Source: Leptolyngbya sp. BL0902
GTDB taxonomy: Bacteria > Cyanobacteriota > Cyanobacteriia > Phormidesmidales > Phormidesmidaceae
DNA length: 64,000 bases
Direction of reading: 5' to 3'
Assembly: GCF_016403105.1 (NCBI RefSeq)
Contig: NZ_CP046155.1
Location: 124,001 to 188,000, forward strand
Shown: positions 32,734 to 41,228 of the stretch, in pieces
How the letters are laid out: each line of letters starts with the position of its first letter
How positions within the stretch are numbered: the first letter of the stretch is position 1
Made by a program: the position numbers and the translations under genes
Notes under the pieces: generated by a model
Told to the model about the DNA's origin: nothing
Database searches by the model: none
The model's input: only the letters and a program-made list of their open reading frames with translations

Positions 32734-33204
32734 CTACTCGTCTGAGCTGCCACAGAGGCCAAATTCTTGCAGGGCGGGCAGAAAGTTGTGGTTTTCGTGG
32801 CTGGGGCGGCTGAGTTTGATCAGGGCAAACCGTTGCAGCGGCGTGAGGGCTTGCCACTGGTCTGCGGTGAGGGGAGAGCCCAGTTCCTCGGCCCGCTGCT
32901 GCACCGCTGGGGGGATCTCGTCGGTCTGCGCCCAAGGGGGCTGGGAATCCACGGCCAAGGTTTTGACCGGGCCGCTCTGGTGCTGATCGATCAGCCCTGC
33001 AAGATAATCTCGATAGGTGGCGACGGTGGCTGCATTATCGCAGGGAAGGGCCATGAGTTGCTGCCGTTCGGCCCGGTCAAGCTGATTCCACTGGGCCAGG
33101 GAGAGCTTGATGCCACAGGTGTCTAGCTTCAGCCGCACCCCCATCGGTACGCAGTGGAGGGTATCGGCAAAGTCTTGCTCAAACTGAAAGAGGGAGTCGG
33201 CCAT
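32734..33204 (-). CDS. Nitrate reductase associated protein family
   Basis: This 156-residue soluble protein matches the small family annotated as nitrate-reductase-associated (Nitr_red_assoc). The signature is FEQDFADTLHCVPMGVRLKLDTCGIKL, seen as blocks ADTLHCVPMGVRLKLDTCG and LAQWNQLDRAERQQLMALPC. The name comes from its position beside narB in some cyanobacteria; its biochemical role is unproven and neither narB nor nrtABCD is in this window. Two conserved cysteines in the N-terminal third may bind a metal or be redox-active. A second DQWQALTPLQRFALIKLSR segment repeats the theme of the first half. Confidence 0.85.
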   Translation of the reverse strand: MADSLFQFEQDFADTLHCVPMGVRLKLDTCGIKLSLAQWNQLDRAERQQLMALPCDNAATVATYRDYLAGLIDQHQSGPVKTLAVDSQPPWAQTDEIPPAVQQRAEELGSPLTADQWQALTPLQRFALIKLSRPSHENHNFLPALQEFGLCGSSDE

Positions 33205-33252
33205 GGTCGCCCGTGGTTGCGGATTGTCCCATACTATATCGAGCGCACCGTC

Positions 33253-33909
33253 CTAAAGCTGGCTGGGGTCAATGCCCATTTCCCGCAGCTTGGCAAAGGC
33301 GCGATCTCGCTCCTGTTGCAGTTGATCCCGTTCTCCCATCACCTCCTCCGGGTCTTGGAAACGTTCCCCGTCGGGGTAGAACACCTCCAGTCCGGTATCG
33401 AACAACTCAAACCGAAGGCCCAGCAGTGGCGACACCCAGGGAGTATTCATAGCTGTCACGGGGGTGAAGTCTTGGTCGGCCCTGGGGCGAACCAACCCCC
33501 AAAGGTCGAAGGAGTCGGGGTCGTAGAAATACATTTCTAAAACGCCGTACTGCCCATAAAAGGCTTGTTTATGGAGCATTTCGCGGGCGCTGTTGCTGGG
33601 GGAGAGAATCTCAAACACCACCTGGGGCGCGATGTTGTCCTCCTCCCATTGCTTGTAGCTGCCGCGTTCGCCAGCGGGCCGACCCAGCACCACCATGGCA
33701 TCGGGAGCCTGGGCTGGAGCAGGCGGTGTCTCTACCGGGACGGGATACCACAGCAAATCCCCGGCTACAAGGGCAGTTTGATCCTTCAACAATCGCCGCA
33801 AATTGCTGACTAAGCGGACAATCCAGCGATATTGCAGGGTATTCTCGGCCATCGGTTTACCGTCGGAGTCAGGGTAGAGCACCTGGGACAGGCTGGGACT
33901 TTGCACCAT
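33253..33909 (-). CDS. Uma2-family (DUF820) putative nuclease, second copy
   Basis: This 218-residue protein has the Uma2 signatures APDAMVVLGRPAGERGSYKQW (Asp) and PQVVFEILSPSN (Glu), then YGQYGVLEMYFYDPDSFDLW. A C-terminal coiled segment GERDQLQQERDRAFAKLREM is typical of one cyanobacterial subgroup. It is only distantly similar to the copy at 11722-12378. Nuclease activity is inferred from fold only. It is 48 bases upstream of the nitrate-reductase-associated gene on the same strand. Confidence 0.85.
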   Translation of the reverse strand: MVQSPSLSQVLYPDSDGKPMAENTLQYRWIVRLVSNLRRLLKDQTALVAGDLLWYPVPVETPPAPAQAPDAMVVLGRPAGERGSYKQWEEDNIAPQVVFEILSPSNSAREMLHKQAFYGQYGVLEMYFYDPDSFDLWGLVRPRADQDFTPVTAMNTPWVSPLLGLRFELFDTGLEVFYPDGERFQDPEEVMGERDQLQQERDRAFAKLREMGIDPSQL

Positions 33910-34280
33910 CGACCAATTCCTCCCAATTTCTTAGCGCGGGGGCGGATCAGACCCTTCCTGGAGTCTGCACGTCTATTGTAGACGGAGACTTTGCTGCAAA
34001 CAAGCGTACTATAAATTCACGGATCGTCAGCGTTCTGTTGAGCCTTGGGCGCGATGGAGCGTCATCGGGAGGCGGCTATCACGGGCGGCTATCGCAGGTA
34101 ACGCCGATGTAACGGAGTGTGAACATTAAGCTGCATGAACGACTGGGCCAGAATTGGCTAGGCCATGACCGAATGTGTTACCAGTAGGGATACTGGCGGA
34201 ATGCCTGTGCTGCTTGGCTGAAGCACTTTTCGGCCAATTGTTAAAACGTGAATTTAAACCGCTTTAAACCCTTTGAGTTC
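33910..34280. promoter_or_regulatory. Divergent region upstream of menF
   Basis: This 371-bp divergent region contains a TATAAA box at 34010-34015 (only a weak -35 is present), a small palindrome GTCTATTGTAGAC at 33971-33983, and the direct repeat GGCGGCTATC at 34071-34080 and 34084-34093. Regulation is not otherwise readable. Confidence 0.35.
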
Positions 34281-35720
34281 ATGCCAGTTGCTTCTTACTG
34301 CTTGCCTAGCCGCCAGGATCTCCAAGCCGTCCAGCCCTTTATTAACGAATGTTTAGCGCGGGTGGCCCAAGGACAGGGGCCGCAGGTGGCCAGCCTCAGC
34401 TTTGCCATCCCCGCCCTCGACCCGCTGTTGGCCTTGGCTCCGTTGGCCCATCGCCAGGGCTATCACCTGTATCTAGAGCATCCTGCCGCACAGGAGGCGG
34501 TGGTGGCCTTTGGCAGTGCGGTGGCGGGCCAGTTTGCCGGACGGGATCGCTTTGCCGCCACCCAGCGGTTCATCGAAACCTGGCAGCAAAACCTCCAGTG
34601 CTACCAAGATCCCGCCCTAGACGGGATGGCCCTGGTGCCTCGGTTTTTCTGCAACTTTAGCTTTTTCTCCCAGCCGCCCCAGGGCCAGCTCGATTTTCCG
34701 GCGGCGATGGTGGTGCTACCCCAGTGGCAGGTGGTGCGCCGGGGCGGTCTCTATGGGCTGACGGTGAACCTGGTGCTGACCGCCGAAACTACCCTGGCCA
34801 GTGTCCTTAAAACCCTAGAAGAACGTCTCGATACCGTCCAAGCCCTGCCCCACAGCTACCCCAACCCCCACGCCTCTCCCCGGTTCCTGGGCCTGGGAGA
34901 GCTGACCACCTGGCCCGATGCCCAGGCCAGCCACCATTTTCAGGATTCTGTGGCCCAAGCCCTGCGCCATCTGGATCGCCAGGTGCAAAAAATTGTCCTG
35001 GCCCACGCCTTCGATATGGTGCGCGAGACGCCCTTTCAGGTGTTGCCCTCCCTGGCCAAACTGCGCCAGCGCTACCCCGACTGCTATACCTTCGCCGTGG
35101 GCAATGGGCGCGGGACGACCTTCATGGGGGCCAGCCCGGAACGGTTGCTGAGCATCACCCAGGGCCAGTTGCTCACCGATGCCCTGGCCGGGTCTGCCCC
35201 CCGTGGTCGCCATGCCCAGGAGGATCGCCACCTGGCTCTCCAACTGTTGCACAGCCCCAAGGAGCAGGGCGAACACCAGCTTGTGGTCAAGTTTCTACAT
35301 CAGCAGTTGCGCGGTCTTGGTCTGCGGCCCCAATCCCCCAGCCGCCCCACGCTATTGAAGTTGTCGAACATTCAGCACCTCCATACCCCCATCCAGGCGC
35401 GGGTTTCCAGCCAAATTCACCCCCTGCATTTGGTGGAAGCCCTGCACCCCACCCCCGCCGTGGCCGGAGTGCCCACCGCCGCCGCCTGCGACCACATCCA
35501 CCGCTACGAACGGTTTGACCGAGGGCTCTATGCCGCGCCCCTGGGCTGGGTGGGGGCCAATGGCGACAGCGAGTTTATCGTCGGCATTCGCTCGGCCCTA
35601 ATTAACGGCAACTGGGCCAGACTGTACGCCGGGGCTGGTATTGTGGCAGGATCTGACCCGGCGCGGGAATGGGCGGAAATCACCCTCAAATCCCGTGCCC
35701 TGGGCGAATCCCTGGTGTAG
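34281..35720 (+). CDS. menF: Isochorismate synthase
   Basis: This 479-residue enzyme converts chorismate to isochorismate, the first step of phylloquinone (vitamin K1) synthesis for photosystem I. The C-terminal chorismate-binding fold is seen in KIVLAHAFDMV, FMGASPERLLSI, EQGEHQLVVKFL and VAGVPTAAACDHIH. The last two contain active-site Glu and backbone contacts, with YAGAGIVAGSDPAREWAE at the Mg-binding end. Isochorismate rather than anthranilate chemistry is inferred from the partner menD 12 bases downstream and the absence of a glutamine amidotransferase gene. The ATG at 34281 is preferred; an in-frame GTG lies at 34248. Confidence 0.93.
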   Translation: MPVASYCLPSRQDLQAVQPFINECLARVAQGQGPQVASLSFAIPALDPLLALAPLAHRQGYHLYLEHPAAQEAVVAFGSAVAGQFAGRDRFAATQRFIETWQQNLQCYQDPALDGMALVPRFFCNFSFFSQPPQGQLDFPAAMVVLPQWQVVRRGGLYGLTVNLVLTAETTLASVLKTLEERLDTVQALPHSYPNPHASPRFLGLGELTTWPDAQASHHFQDSVAQALRHLDRQVQKIVLAHAFDMVRETPFQVLPSLAKLRQRYPDCYTFAVGNGRGTTFMGASPERLLSITQGQLLTDALAGSAPRGRHAQEDRHLALQLLHSPKEQGEHQLVVKFLHQQLRGLGLRPQSPSRPTLLKLSNIQHLHTPIQARVSSQIHPLHLVEALHPTPAVAGVPTAAACDHIHRYERFDRGLYAAPLGWVGANGDSEFIVGIRSALINGNWARLYAGAGIVAGSDPAREWAEITLKSRALGESLV

Positions 35721-35732
35721 TGCGCGGCCTCC

Positions 35733-37697
35733 ATGACCTTTGATTTTCGCAATACCAATACCCTCTGGGCCTCGGTGCTGGCGGGCACCCTGGCGCGGTT
35801 GGGCCTGACCACGGCGGTGATCTCCCCCGGCTCCCGCTCCACGCCGCTCACCGTCGCCTTGGCCCAGGAGTCCAGCATCGAGGCGATTCCCGTCCTGGAT
35901 GAACGTTCCGCCGCCTTCTTGGCCCTCGGCATTGCCAAACGCACCGGAACCCCCGTCGCCCTGGTCTGCACCTCTGGCACCGCTGGGGCCAACTACTACC
36001 CGGCCCTAATCGAAGCTAGGGAAAGCCAGGTGCCGCTGCTGGTGTTCACCGCCGACCGCCCCCCCGAACTGCGAGACTGCGCCTCTGGCCAAACCATCGA
36101 CCAACAAAAGCTGTTTGGCGATTTCCCCAACGCCTACACCGAACTGGCCATCCCCGCCGCCGATCTCACCCTCCTACGCTACCTCCGCCAAACCCTGATG
36201 CAAGCGTGGCGACAAGCCCTCCATCCCGCCCCCGGCCCCGTTCACCTGAATTGTCCCTTTCGAGATCCCCTCGCGCCGATCAGCGATGGCTCCACCGATC
36301 ATCTGCGGGAGGTTTTGAATGAGGGCTTTTGGATGGGGTTAGGGTCTAGTGGACTGGATGGCCCTCACCCCCTCAGTCCCCCTCTCCCACGGGGAGAGGG
36401 GGAGGCTGGAACGGGAGAGTTCTCACCTACAGGTGAGCCTCCTGCGACGGACTCTACCTCCCCTCTCCCTATGGGAGAGGGGCCGGGGGTGAGGGCCAAC
36501 CCTTGGCCACCCAGCATTTCCATCACCGCCAGTATCAATGCCGATCTCCTGTCAACGTGGCGCAATAGCGACCGTGGCCTCATCATCGCTGGCCCATCGC
36601 AACCTGTGGATGGGGAAACCTATTGTGAATCCGTGGCGGCGATTGCCCAACACCTAGGATGGCCTGTGTTGGCAGAAACCCTTTCCCCCCTGCGCCATGC
36701 GGCCAAACAAAATCCTTACCTAGTGACCACCTACGACGCCATTTTGCGCCAGGAAACTTGGGCGGCAGATCTGCGGCCTAGCCAGGTGATTCAGCTTGGC
36801 CCGTTGCCCACCAGTAAGGTGCTGCGTCAGTGGTTAGAGCATCATAACCCTCGCCGTTGGGTGATTGACCCAGCCCACCGCAACCTCGACCCCTTGCATG
36901 GGGCCACCACTCACCTGCCTCTGACTGTGGTGGATTTGGCGGCGAATTTAGCGGTAAATTTGGCAGGAAATGTATCGGAAAAATTGGCGGAACATGGGGC
37001 GAATGTTGACCCCGTCTCCAATACGCCCAGCCCTAATGCAGACTATGGGGATCTATGGCTGTCCCTAGAGCGCAAGGTGCGGCAACATTTGGATCAGTCC
37101 CTCGCGGCGATGCCGGACTTGTTTGAAGGCAAAGTCCCTTGGCTGATGGGCCAGCACCTTCCCAGGGGAACGGCGGTGGTGATCGCCAACAGTATGCCGA
37201 TCCGCGATGCCGAATGGTTTTGGCCCCCCAACCAGCGCCACCTGCGGATCTTCTGCAACCGAGGAGCCAACGGCATTGACGGCACCCTCTCCACCGCCCT
37301 GGGGATTGCCCATCGCGGTGTGCCCACGGTTCTGCTGACGGGAGATTTAGCCCTGCTCCACGACACCAACGGTTGGCTGAATCTCCCTCGTCTGCAAGGG
37401 CATTTAACCGTAATTCTCATCAACAACCAGGGCGGCGGCATTTTTGAAATGCTGCCCATTTCCCAATGCGAGCCCCCCTTTGAGGACTTTTTTGCCACCC
37501 CCCAAACCGTAAACTGGAACCACCTCTGCGCCGCCTATGGGGTCAACTATGAAGCCATCAAAACCTGGAGCCAACTGCAATCCCGTCTTCAATTTTTGCC
37601 CAGCCATGGGGTGCGCGTGCTAGAGGTACGTTGCAACCGCAAACAATCGACCCAACTTCGCCAATCTTTGTTTCATCGAGAAATAAATCTAACTTGA
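35733..37697 (+). CDS. menD: MenD (SEPHCHC synthase) with in-frame repeat insertion
   Basis: This 654-residue thiamine-diphosphate enzyme joins isochorismate with 2-oxoglutarate in the second step of phylloquinone synthesis. The N-terminal pyrimidine-binding domain contains VISPGSRSTPLTVALAQE and TSGTAGANYYPALIEA. The C-terminal pyrophosphate domain has TGDLALLHDTNGWL near residue 535 and NNQGGGIFEML. Most homologues are about 70 residues shorter. Here residues 210-255 are encoded by a 138-bp palindromic repeat inserted in frame, and a second low-complexity stretch lies near 405-435. The insert falls in a linker between the first and central domains, so catalysis may be unaffected. It is coupled to menF with a 12-base gap. 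Confidence 0.95.
   Translation: MTFDFRNTNTLWASVLAGTLARLGLTTAVISPGSRSTPLTVALAQESSIEAIPVLDERSAAFLALGIAKRTGTPVALVCTSGTAGANYYPALIEARESQVPLLVFTADRPPELRDCASGQTIDQQKLFGDFPNAYTELAIPAADLTLLRYLRQTLMQAWRQALHPAPGPVHLNCPFRDPLAPISDGSTDHLREVLNEGFWMGLGSSGLDGPHPLSPPLPRGEGEAGTGEFSPTGEPPATDSTSPLPMGEGPGVRANPWPPSISITASINADLLSTWRNSDRGLIIAGPSQPVDGETYCESVAAIAQHLGWPVLAETLSPLRHAAKQNPYLVTTYDAILRQETWAADLRPSQVIQLGPLPTSKVLRQWLEHHNPRRWVIDPAHRNLDPLHGATTHLPLTVVDLAANLAVNLAGNVSEKLAEHGANVDPVSNTPSPNADYGDLWLSLERKVRQHLDQSLAAMPDLFEGKVPWLMGQHLPRGTAVVIANSMPIRDAEWFWPPNQRHLRIFCNRGANGIDGTLSTALGIAHRGVPTVLLTGDLALLHDTNGWLNLPRLQGHLTVILINNQGGGIFEMLPISQCEPPFEDFFATPQTVNWNHLCAAYGVNYEAIKTWSQLQSRLQFLPSHGVRVLEVRCNRKQSTQLRQSLFHREINLT
36360..36497 (+). 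repeat. 138-bp palindromic repeat inside menD
   Basis: The element is bounded by a perfect 13-bp inverted repeat, GGCCCTCACCCCC at 36360-36372 and GGGGGTGAGGGCC at 36485-36497. Inside are two further hairpins of the CCCTCTCCC-x-GGGAGAGGG kind. Its length is exactly 46 codons and every codon is open, giving a Pro/Gly/Glu-rich peptide. Related pieces lie at 39485-39570 and 56160-56210. Confidence 0.85.
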
Positions 37698-37803
37698 CGC
37701 TCTGAGGCAGCTAGCTTCTCCCATGGCAGGAGAACATTCCAGGGTAAATGGATTATCTTCGCGTGGTCAGGCATAGGCTGATAAAGCTTTCTACTGCACA
37801 GCC

Positions 37804-37850
37804 GTCTTGGTTCAAAGTAGAAAGCATCTCTCCTATCTATGAACCAAGAC
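37804..37850. terminator. Inverted repeat between convergent menD and the secreted gene
   Basis: GTCTTGGTTCA at 37804-37814 and TGAACCAAGAC at 37840-37850 form an 11-bp perfect stem with a 25-base loop, between two genes whose 3' ends face each other. No T-run is present, so it may be a shared transcript end structure. Confidence 0.45.
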
Positions 37851-37864
37851 AGCCAAAATTCACA

Positions 37865-38473
37865 CTAGTCTTTGGTCTCGGAGGCAGCTTCCATCTTGGT
37901 GGAGATTTTTTCCTTAATTTCTTCCAGACTGGGCATAAATTCCTTTTTCTTTTCTAGGCCCAGCTTGATTTTCTCGCCAATTTCTTCTGCCGTAGGAGCC
38001 ATCTCTGACCCAGGGGCATCAGGGGCAAACTTTTCCTTGGCCTTCATCCCAGCTTCAATTTTCTCCACAATTTCATCGGGAGTGGGCATGAAGAGTTCTT
38101 TTTTCTTCATGAAAACTTCTTTCTTTTGTTCTGGTGTGAGGGCCGCGAATAGTTCCTGAGTGGGTACTGCTTTCATGGTTGCCGACAGCTCAGACTTTTG
38201 TTCCTTGGTCAGAGCCATGGATTTAAAGGCTTTACGCAGGCTGTAGCCGTCCTCAATAGCCTGTTCAAACTTTGCCCGTTGATCAGGGAAGAGTACTGCC
38301 TCAATCTTAGGCACATATTCTGACTCTAACTGCTCCATGAGTTCCTGCTGATCGGTAGTTAGATCGAGTCCTTGTAGCCAGGGAAGCCCCATTGTTTTGG
38401 CCTGAACTGGTTGGCCAGCGACCACCATAGTCAAGAGGGCTGAAATCAAAACCGCTAGTAATGTCCGCAACAT
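37865..38473 (-). CDS. Exported LTxxQ-type (Spy/CpxP-like) helical protein
   Basis: This 202-residue protein has a signal peptide (LRTLLAVLISALLTMVVAGQ, cleavage after VQA). A Lys/Glu-rich all-helical mature part follows. It has motifs of the LTxxQ type: DLTTDQQELMEQL, MALTKEQKSELS and AALTPEQKKEVF, each preceding an amphipathic helix. Three similar helices EEIxEKIxxGMxxK follow. The pattern recalls periplasmic Spy/CpxP chaperone-like proteins but is longer. Low cysteine content and high charge suggest an extended helical structure. Base use is AT-richer than its surroundings. A family name is tentative; the role may be in periplasmic protein folding or metal binding. Confidence 0.65.
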   Translation of the reverse strand: MLRTLLAVLISALLTMVVAGQPVQAKTMGLPWLQGLDLTTDQQELMEQLESEYVPKIEAVLFPDQRAKFEQAIEDGYSLRKAFKSMALTKEQKSELSATMKAVPTQELFAALTPEQKKEVFMKKKELFMPTPDEIVEKIEAGMKAKEKFAPDAPGSEMAPTAEEIGEKIKLGLEKKKEFMPSLEEIKEKISTKMEAASETKD

Positions 38474-38519
38474 ATCGACTTTTCTCCATCTCAAAAATAC
38501 TGCTTTACACGTTGAGAGG

Positions 38520-39320
38520 TCAGCCCTCTGAAGTGTCTTCCTTGGGCACCCTAGCATGTTCAGCAAAGGCAACCACTGCCATAAAGGATATAACAATTGT
38601 AGGTAAAACCAAGCTCCACCAGGTTTCCGAAATTAAAACGAAATATGTAGCAGCCAGTCCCCCCAGAGCAAAGCCAATCATGATTGGGACAATTCGCCCC
38701 ATGCGTTCCATAGCTTCCTCGGCGGCTTGAGCAGCTTTTTTATCATCTTTGGAAGCCATTTTAGAAAGAGCGATTTGCACTAAATCAATCGTCAGCTGGG
38801 TTGTATTTCCAGTCATTACCGTGGTAGGAATATAGCTTTTGAAAACTCCCTTTGCTTCTTTCATTAGGGCATTTTGAATGGCCATAGCGACCACTCCAGC
38901 CATGCCAATAGGTAAGATGTATTCTTCTTGAACATTGAAAATCAGGTAGGGTGACAGCGTTACCCCTACCCATAGGAAAATGATGAGTGCAAGGGCCTCA
39001 GCCGTGAGCAGAATTGCGAAGACAGGCCACTTTTTATGGCGGGCATAACGAGCCAGTAGAGAGGTAGCCGCCACCGCAATCATAAAGACGGGGAACATGA
39101 GCAAATGGGTGATGGTAGACTCCTCATCAGCTTGGACGAATTCATAGCCTGCAAGGGCAATGTTGCCTGTGACATGGGCCGTAAAGATGCCAAATAAAAT
39201 GATGAAGGCTGACGTATCGACAAATCCAGCCACCCAGCTCAGCATGAAGCCCGCAGGGCCATCGCTAAGAAGATATTGACCGAAGTGAAAATCCGACTTT
39301 GGGGGAGAGGTAGCAACCAT
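38520..39320 (-). CDS. DUF1275 (YoaK-like) membrane protein
   Basis: This 266-residue membrane protein has six predicted helices and the family blocks MLSWVAGFVDTSAFIILFG, FTAHVTGNIAL, MAIQNALM and TVMTGNTTQLTIDL. DUF1275 proteins are predicted transporters of unknown substrate. A cytoplasmic charged loop near SKMASKDDKKAAQAAEEA separates the last helices. The gene is 46 bases upstream of the LTxxQ protein and on the same strand, so they are probably cotranscribed. The frame opens further upstream to 39359, but the ATG at 39320 suits family length. Confidence 0.85.
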   Translation of the reverse strand: MVATSPPKSDFHFGQYLLSDGPAGFMLSWVAGFVDTSAFIILFGIFTAHVTGNIALAGYEFVQADEESTITHLLMFPVFMIAVAATSLLARYARHKKWPVFAILLTAEALALIIFLWVGVTLSPYLIFNVQEEYILPIGMAGVVAMAIQNALMKEAKGVFKSYIPTTVMTGNTTQLTIDLVQIALSKMASKDDKKAAQAAEEAMERMGRIVPIMIGFALGGLAATYFVLISETWWSLVLPTIVISFMAVVAFAEHARVPKEDTSEG

Positions 39321-39725
39321 AGCTTTGACGTAGAACGAAGGCGAAATCGGGCAGAGCAAAAGGAGTTAGGAATCTTGAGAATCCCCCCTGTCTTGATAGA
39401 TATTGTTCTTGGATATAGGGTTGTTAGATATCAAGATTCACTAGCCTCGGTAAATCACAAATGTGCTCTTTTGCCACAATCCAGCCCCTAACCTAACTCT
39501 CTTTCCCCCAGGGAGAGGGCCTTTAAAGACCATTTCCGGCTCTCCTCTCCTCGTGGGAGCGTTGGGGGTGTAGCTTGCTTCCCGTGGGTGGACGGCGGGG
39601 GCTTTGCAATCTACTGAGCCTGGCTGGGGGGATACCATAATCATCCGAGGTCGCCTAGGACAACGTGGTAGCGCAGATGACGAATGGCGTTGAAATGCTG
39701 ACCCTATGGGCTGACCTCCTATGGA
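39321..39725. other. Intergenic region with palindromic repeat remnants
   Basis: This 405-bp gap has a run of CCCTAACC-type and CTCTCC/GGGAGAGGG segments at about 39485-39570, which resemble the repeat in menD, arranged as facing hairpin arms. The remainder shows no coding or structural signal. Confidence 0.5.
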
Positions 39726-40649
39726 TTACTCGTATTTGTTGACTTTGGGTGAAACTACCTTAACGAGTTGATAGAACTGGTTATCTTGTTCGATCTGGGT
39801 GCTAGCAGTTGTTGTAGGGCCAACATCCCCAAGGCTAGCGCCATCGGGTGGAATAGGGGCTGGTTCGGGGCTGATCTGGAGGCCCTGGGATGCAGGCCAA
39901 TCGCCGCCGATTGGGGCCGACCCAGGTGTGGGGAGAGCCATGGAGATCGCTGGAATTTGGCTGACATCTCCAAACTCCTCTGCGTAGCCCCAGTTGGCGA
40001 ACAAAACAAGGCAGGGCACTTCAAGCCCCTGGAACACCAAAGCGCTCCGGGGAGCTGGGTAGCGGTTGGGCAGGGTGGCAAGGGTGTCTTGGGCTAGGGT
40101 GGCCAGGAGCGGCTGTTGGTCGGTGCTGCTGGCATCAACGTGGATGAGCTGCACCAGGGCATTTTCCCCCAGGATGATTGGCCTCAGGCTGGGGGGAGCC
40201 AGGGTTTGGCCCAGGGCTAATGTTGCCGTGAACAAGGGATCGGGGGGGTCTAGTAGACTGGCTCCACCTCCTGGCCGTTCCTTGACAAATTTTTCGTAGT
40301 ACTTGGTATAGTCCTCGGCCTCGGCAGCCACTAGGGAAGCTTGAAAAGCCTCGTAGCTGGCCATATCTTGCCACAGCGTGAGAGTAGCCATGCGAGTGCC
40401 GTTGGTGCTTTGGAACAACGCGAACCGCTCAAATCCGGCGACAGGTTTGTAGAAAGCACGGCTGGTTTTGAGGAGCGCTTTGGCCGTGTCGGCCTGGTTG
40501 TCGGGGGTCGTTTCGTAAATCGACAGTACTGCCGATAGGGCCGGATCCTCAAACCGCAGTGAGGGCGATACTTTATCTGCCCAACTGGGTGAGCCCCACC
40601 CCACCAAGATCGTCACGGCAAGCAGTAAACCAAATACCAGGCGAACCAT
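39726..40649 (-). CDS. Exported protein with ABM-like domain
   Basis: This 307-residue protein has a signal peptide (VRLVFGLLLAVTILVGWGSP, cleavage near SWA-D). Its first mature half looks like a dimeric alpha-beta barrel of the antibiotic-biosynthesis-monooxygenase (ABM) type. The evidence is RFALFQSTNGTRMATLTLWQ and SYEAFQASLVAAEAEDYTKYYEKF, a Trp-x-x-x-x-Tyr pattern typical of that fold. A second half repeats the strand pattern weakly (ALVQLIHVDASS), then a Pro-rich disordered tail follows. ABM proteins are usually cytosolic enzymes, so an exported one is unusual. An earlier ATG at 40694 is possible but lengthens the n-region. Enzymatic activity is not claimed. Confidence 0.55.
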   Translation of the reverse strand: MVRLVFGLLLAVTILVGWGSPSWADKVSPSLRFEDPALSAVLSIYETTPDNQADTAKALLKTSRAFYKPVAGFERFALFQSTNGTRMATLTLWQDMASYEAFQASLVAAEAEDYTKYYEKFVKERPGGGASLLDPPDPLFTATLALGQTLAPPSLRPIILGENALVQLIHVDASSTDQQPLLATLAQDTLATLPNRYPAPRSALVFQGLEVPCLVLFANWGYAEEFGDVSQIPAISMALPTPGSAPIGGDWPASQGLQISPEPAPIPPDGASLGDVGPTTTASTQIEQDNQFYQLVKVVSPKVNKYE

Positions 40650-41096
40650 GGGGCGAACACCAAAACGACAAGAGGACGCAGGAAAGTCGCTCATCCTCAG
40701 CCCTCTCTCCCCAGGAAAAACGCCCTGGGCCAACGCTTTTCAAGCCAATAGTCCCTGGACAGCCTGGGGCGATGGCCGACCTGGACTCGGACTAGCGCTT
40801 GGCTCACTATCCTAAACCCCAGGGATAGAAGACATTTGTTCATTTCTATACCGTTTCTGGATACATCATCTTGGAAAGCCAAGCTTGAGAGGCCTCTGGG
40901 GGAATACCGCCGTGCTTGTACTGGCAGCTACAGAACCGAGAAGAAGATGGAGCTATAAGCTTGTATACAGTACACCAAGTTGGGCGCTGGACGTGAAGGT
41001 TGGTGTATTTCTCCAGTTAGAGCCTACGGGGGAGGCCATAAATCTCTTCCCTAGGGTAGGTGCATAGGGCAAAAAACTTTTCTGAAAGGAGGAGAA
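40650..41096 (+). promoter_or_regulatory. Long leader upstream of the NCS2 permease
   Basis: This 447-bp gap is followed directly by a short coding frame. TACACCAA at 40971-40978 and TTGGTGTA at 41000-41007 are perfect inverted arms. A second stem pairs AATGGAGC (41095-41102) with GCTCCATT at about 41132-41140. The second stem would hide the ATG of the short frame. No known purine or other riboswitch motif was recognised. Confidence 0.4.
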
Positions 41097-41195
41097 ATGG
41101 AGCAATTTTGTATTGCTCAGCACAAAAAAAAGCTGGCTCCATTGTCATTCTTTTGGCAATTTATCAGCCAAAGGTTTTCCCACAGTTCTCAGTAA
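41097..41195 (+). CDS. Possible 32-residue leader peptide
   Basis: A short frame of 32 codons has an unusually strong ribosome site (AAAGGAGGAG, six bases before the ATG). It ends 33 bases before the permease start. The peptide has a basic run KKK and an aromatic core LSFFWQFIS. It overlaps two RNA stems, one of which would include its own start codon. It may be a leader peptide that sets permease translation, or a spurious frame. There are no homologues known to me. Confidence 0.28.
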   Translation: MEQFCIAQHKKKLAPLSFFWQFISQRFSHSSQ

Positions 41196-41228
41196 GTACC
41201 TTTAACAAGCATCCATGCGAGGGGATAC

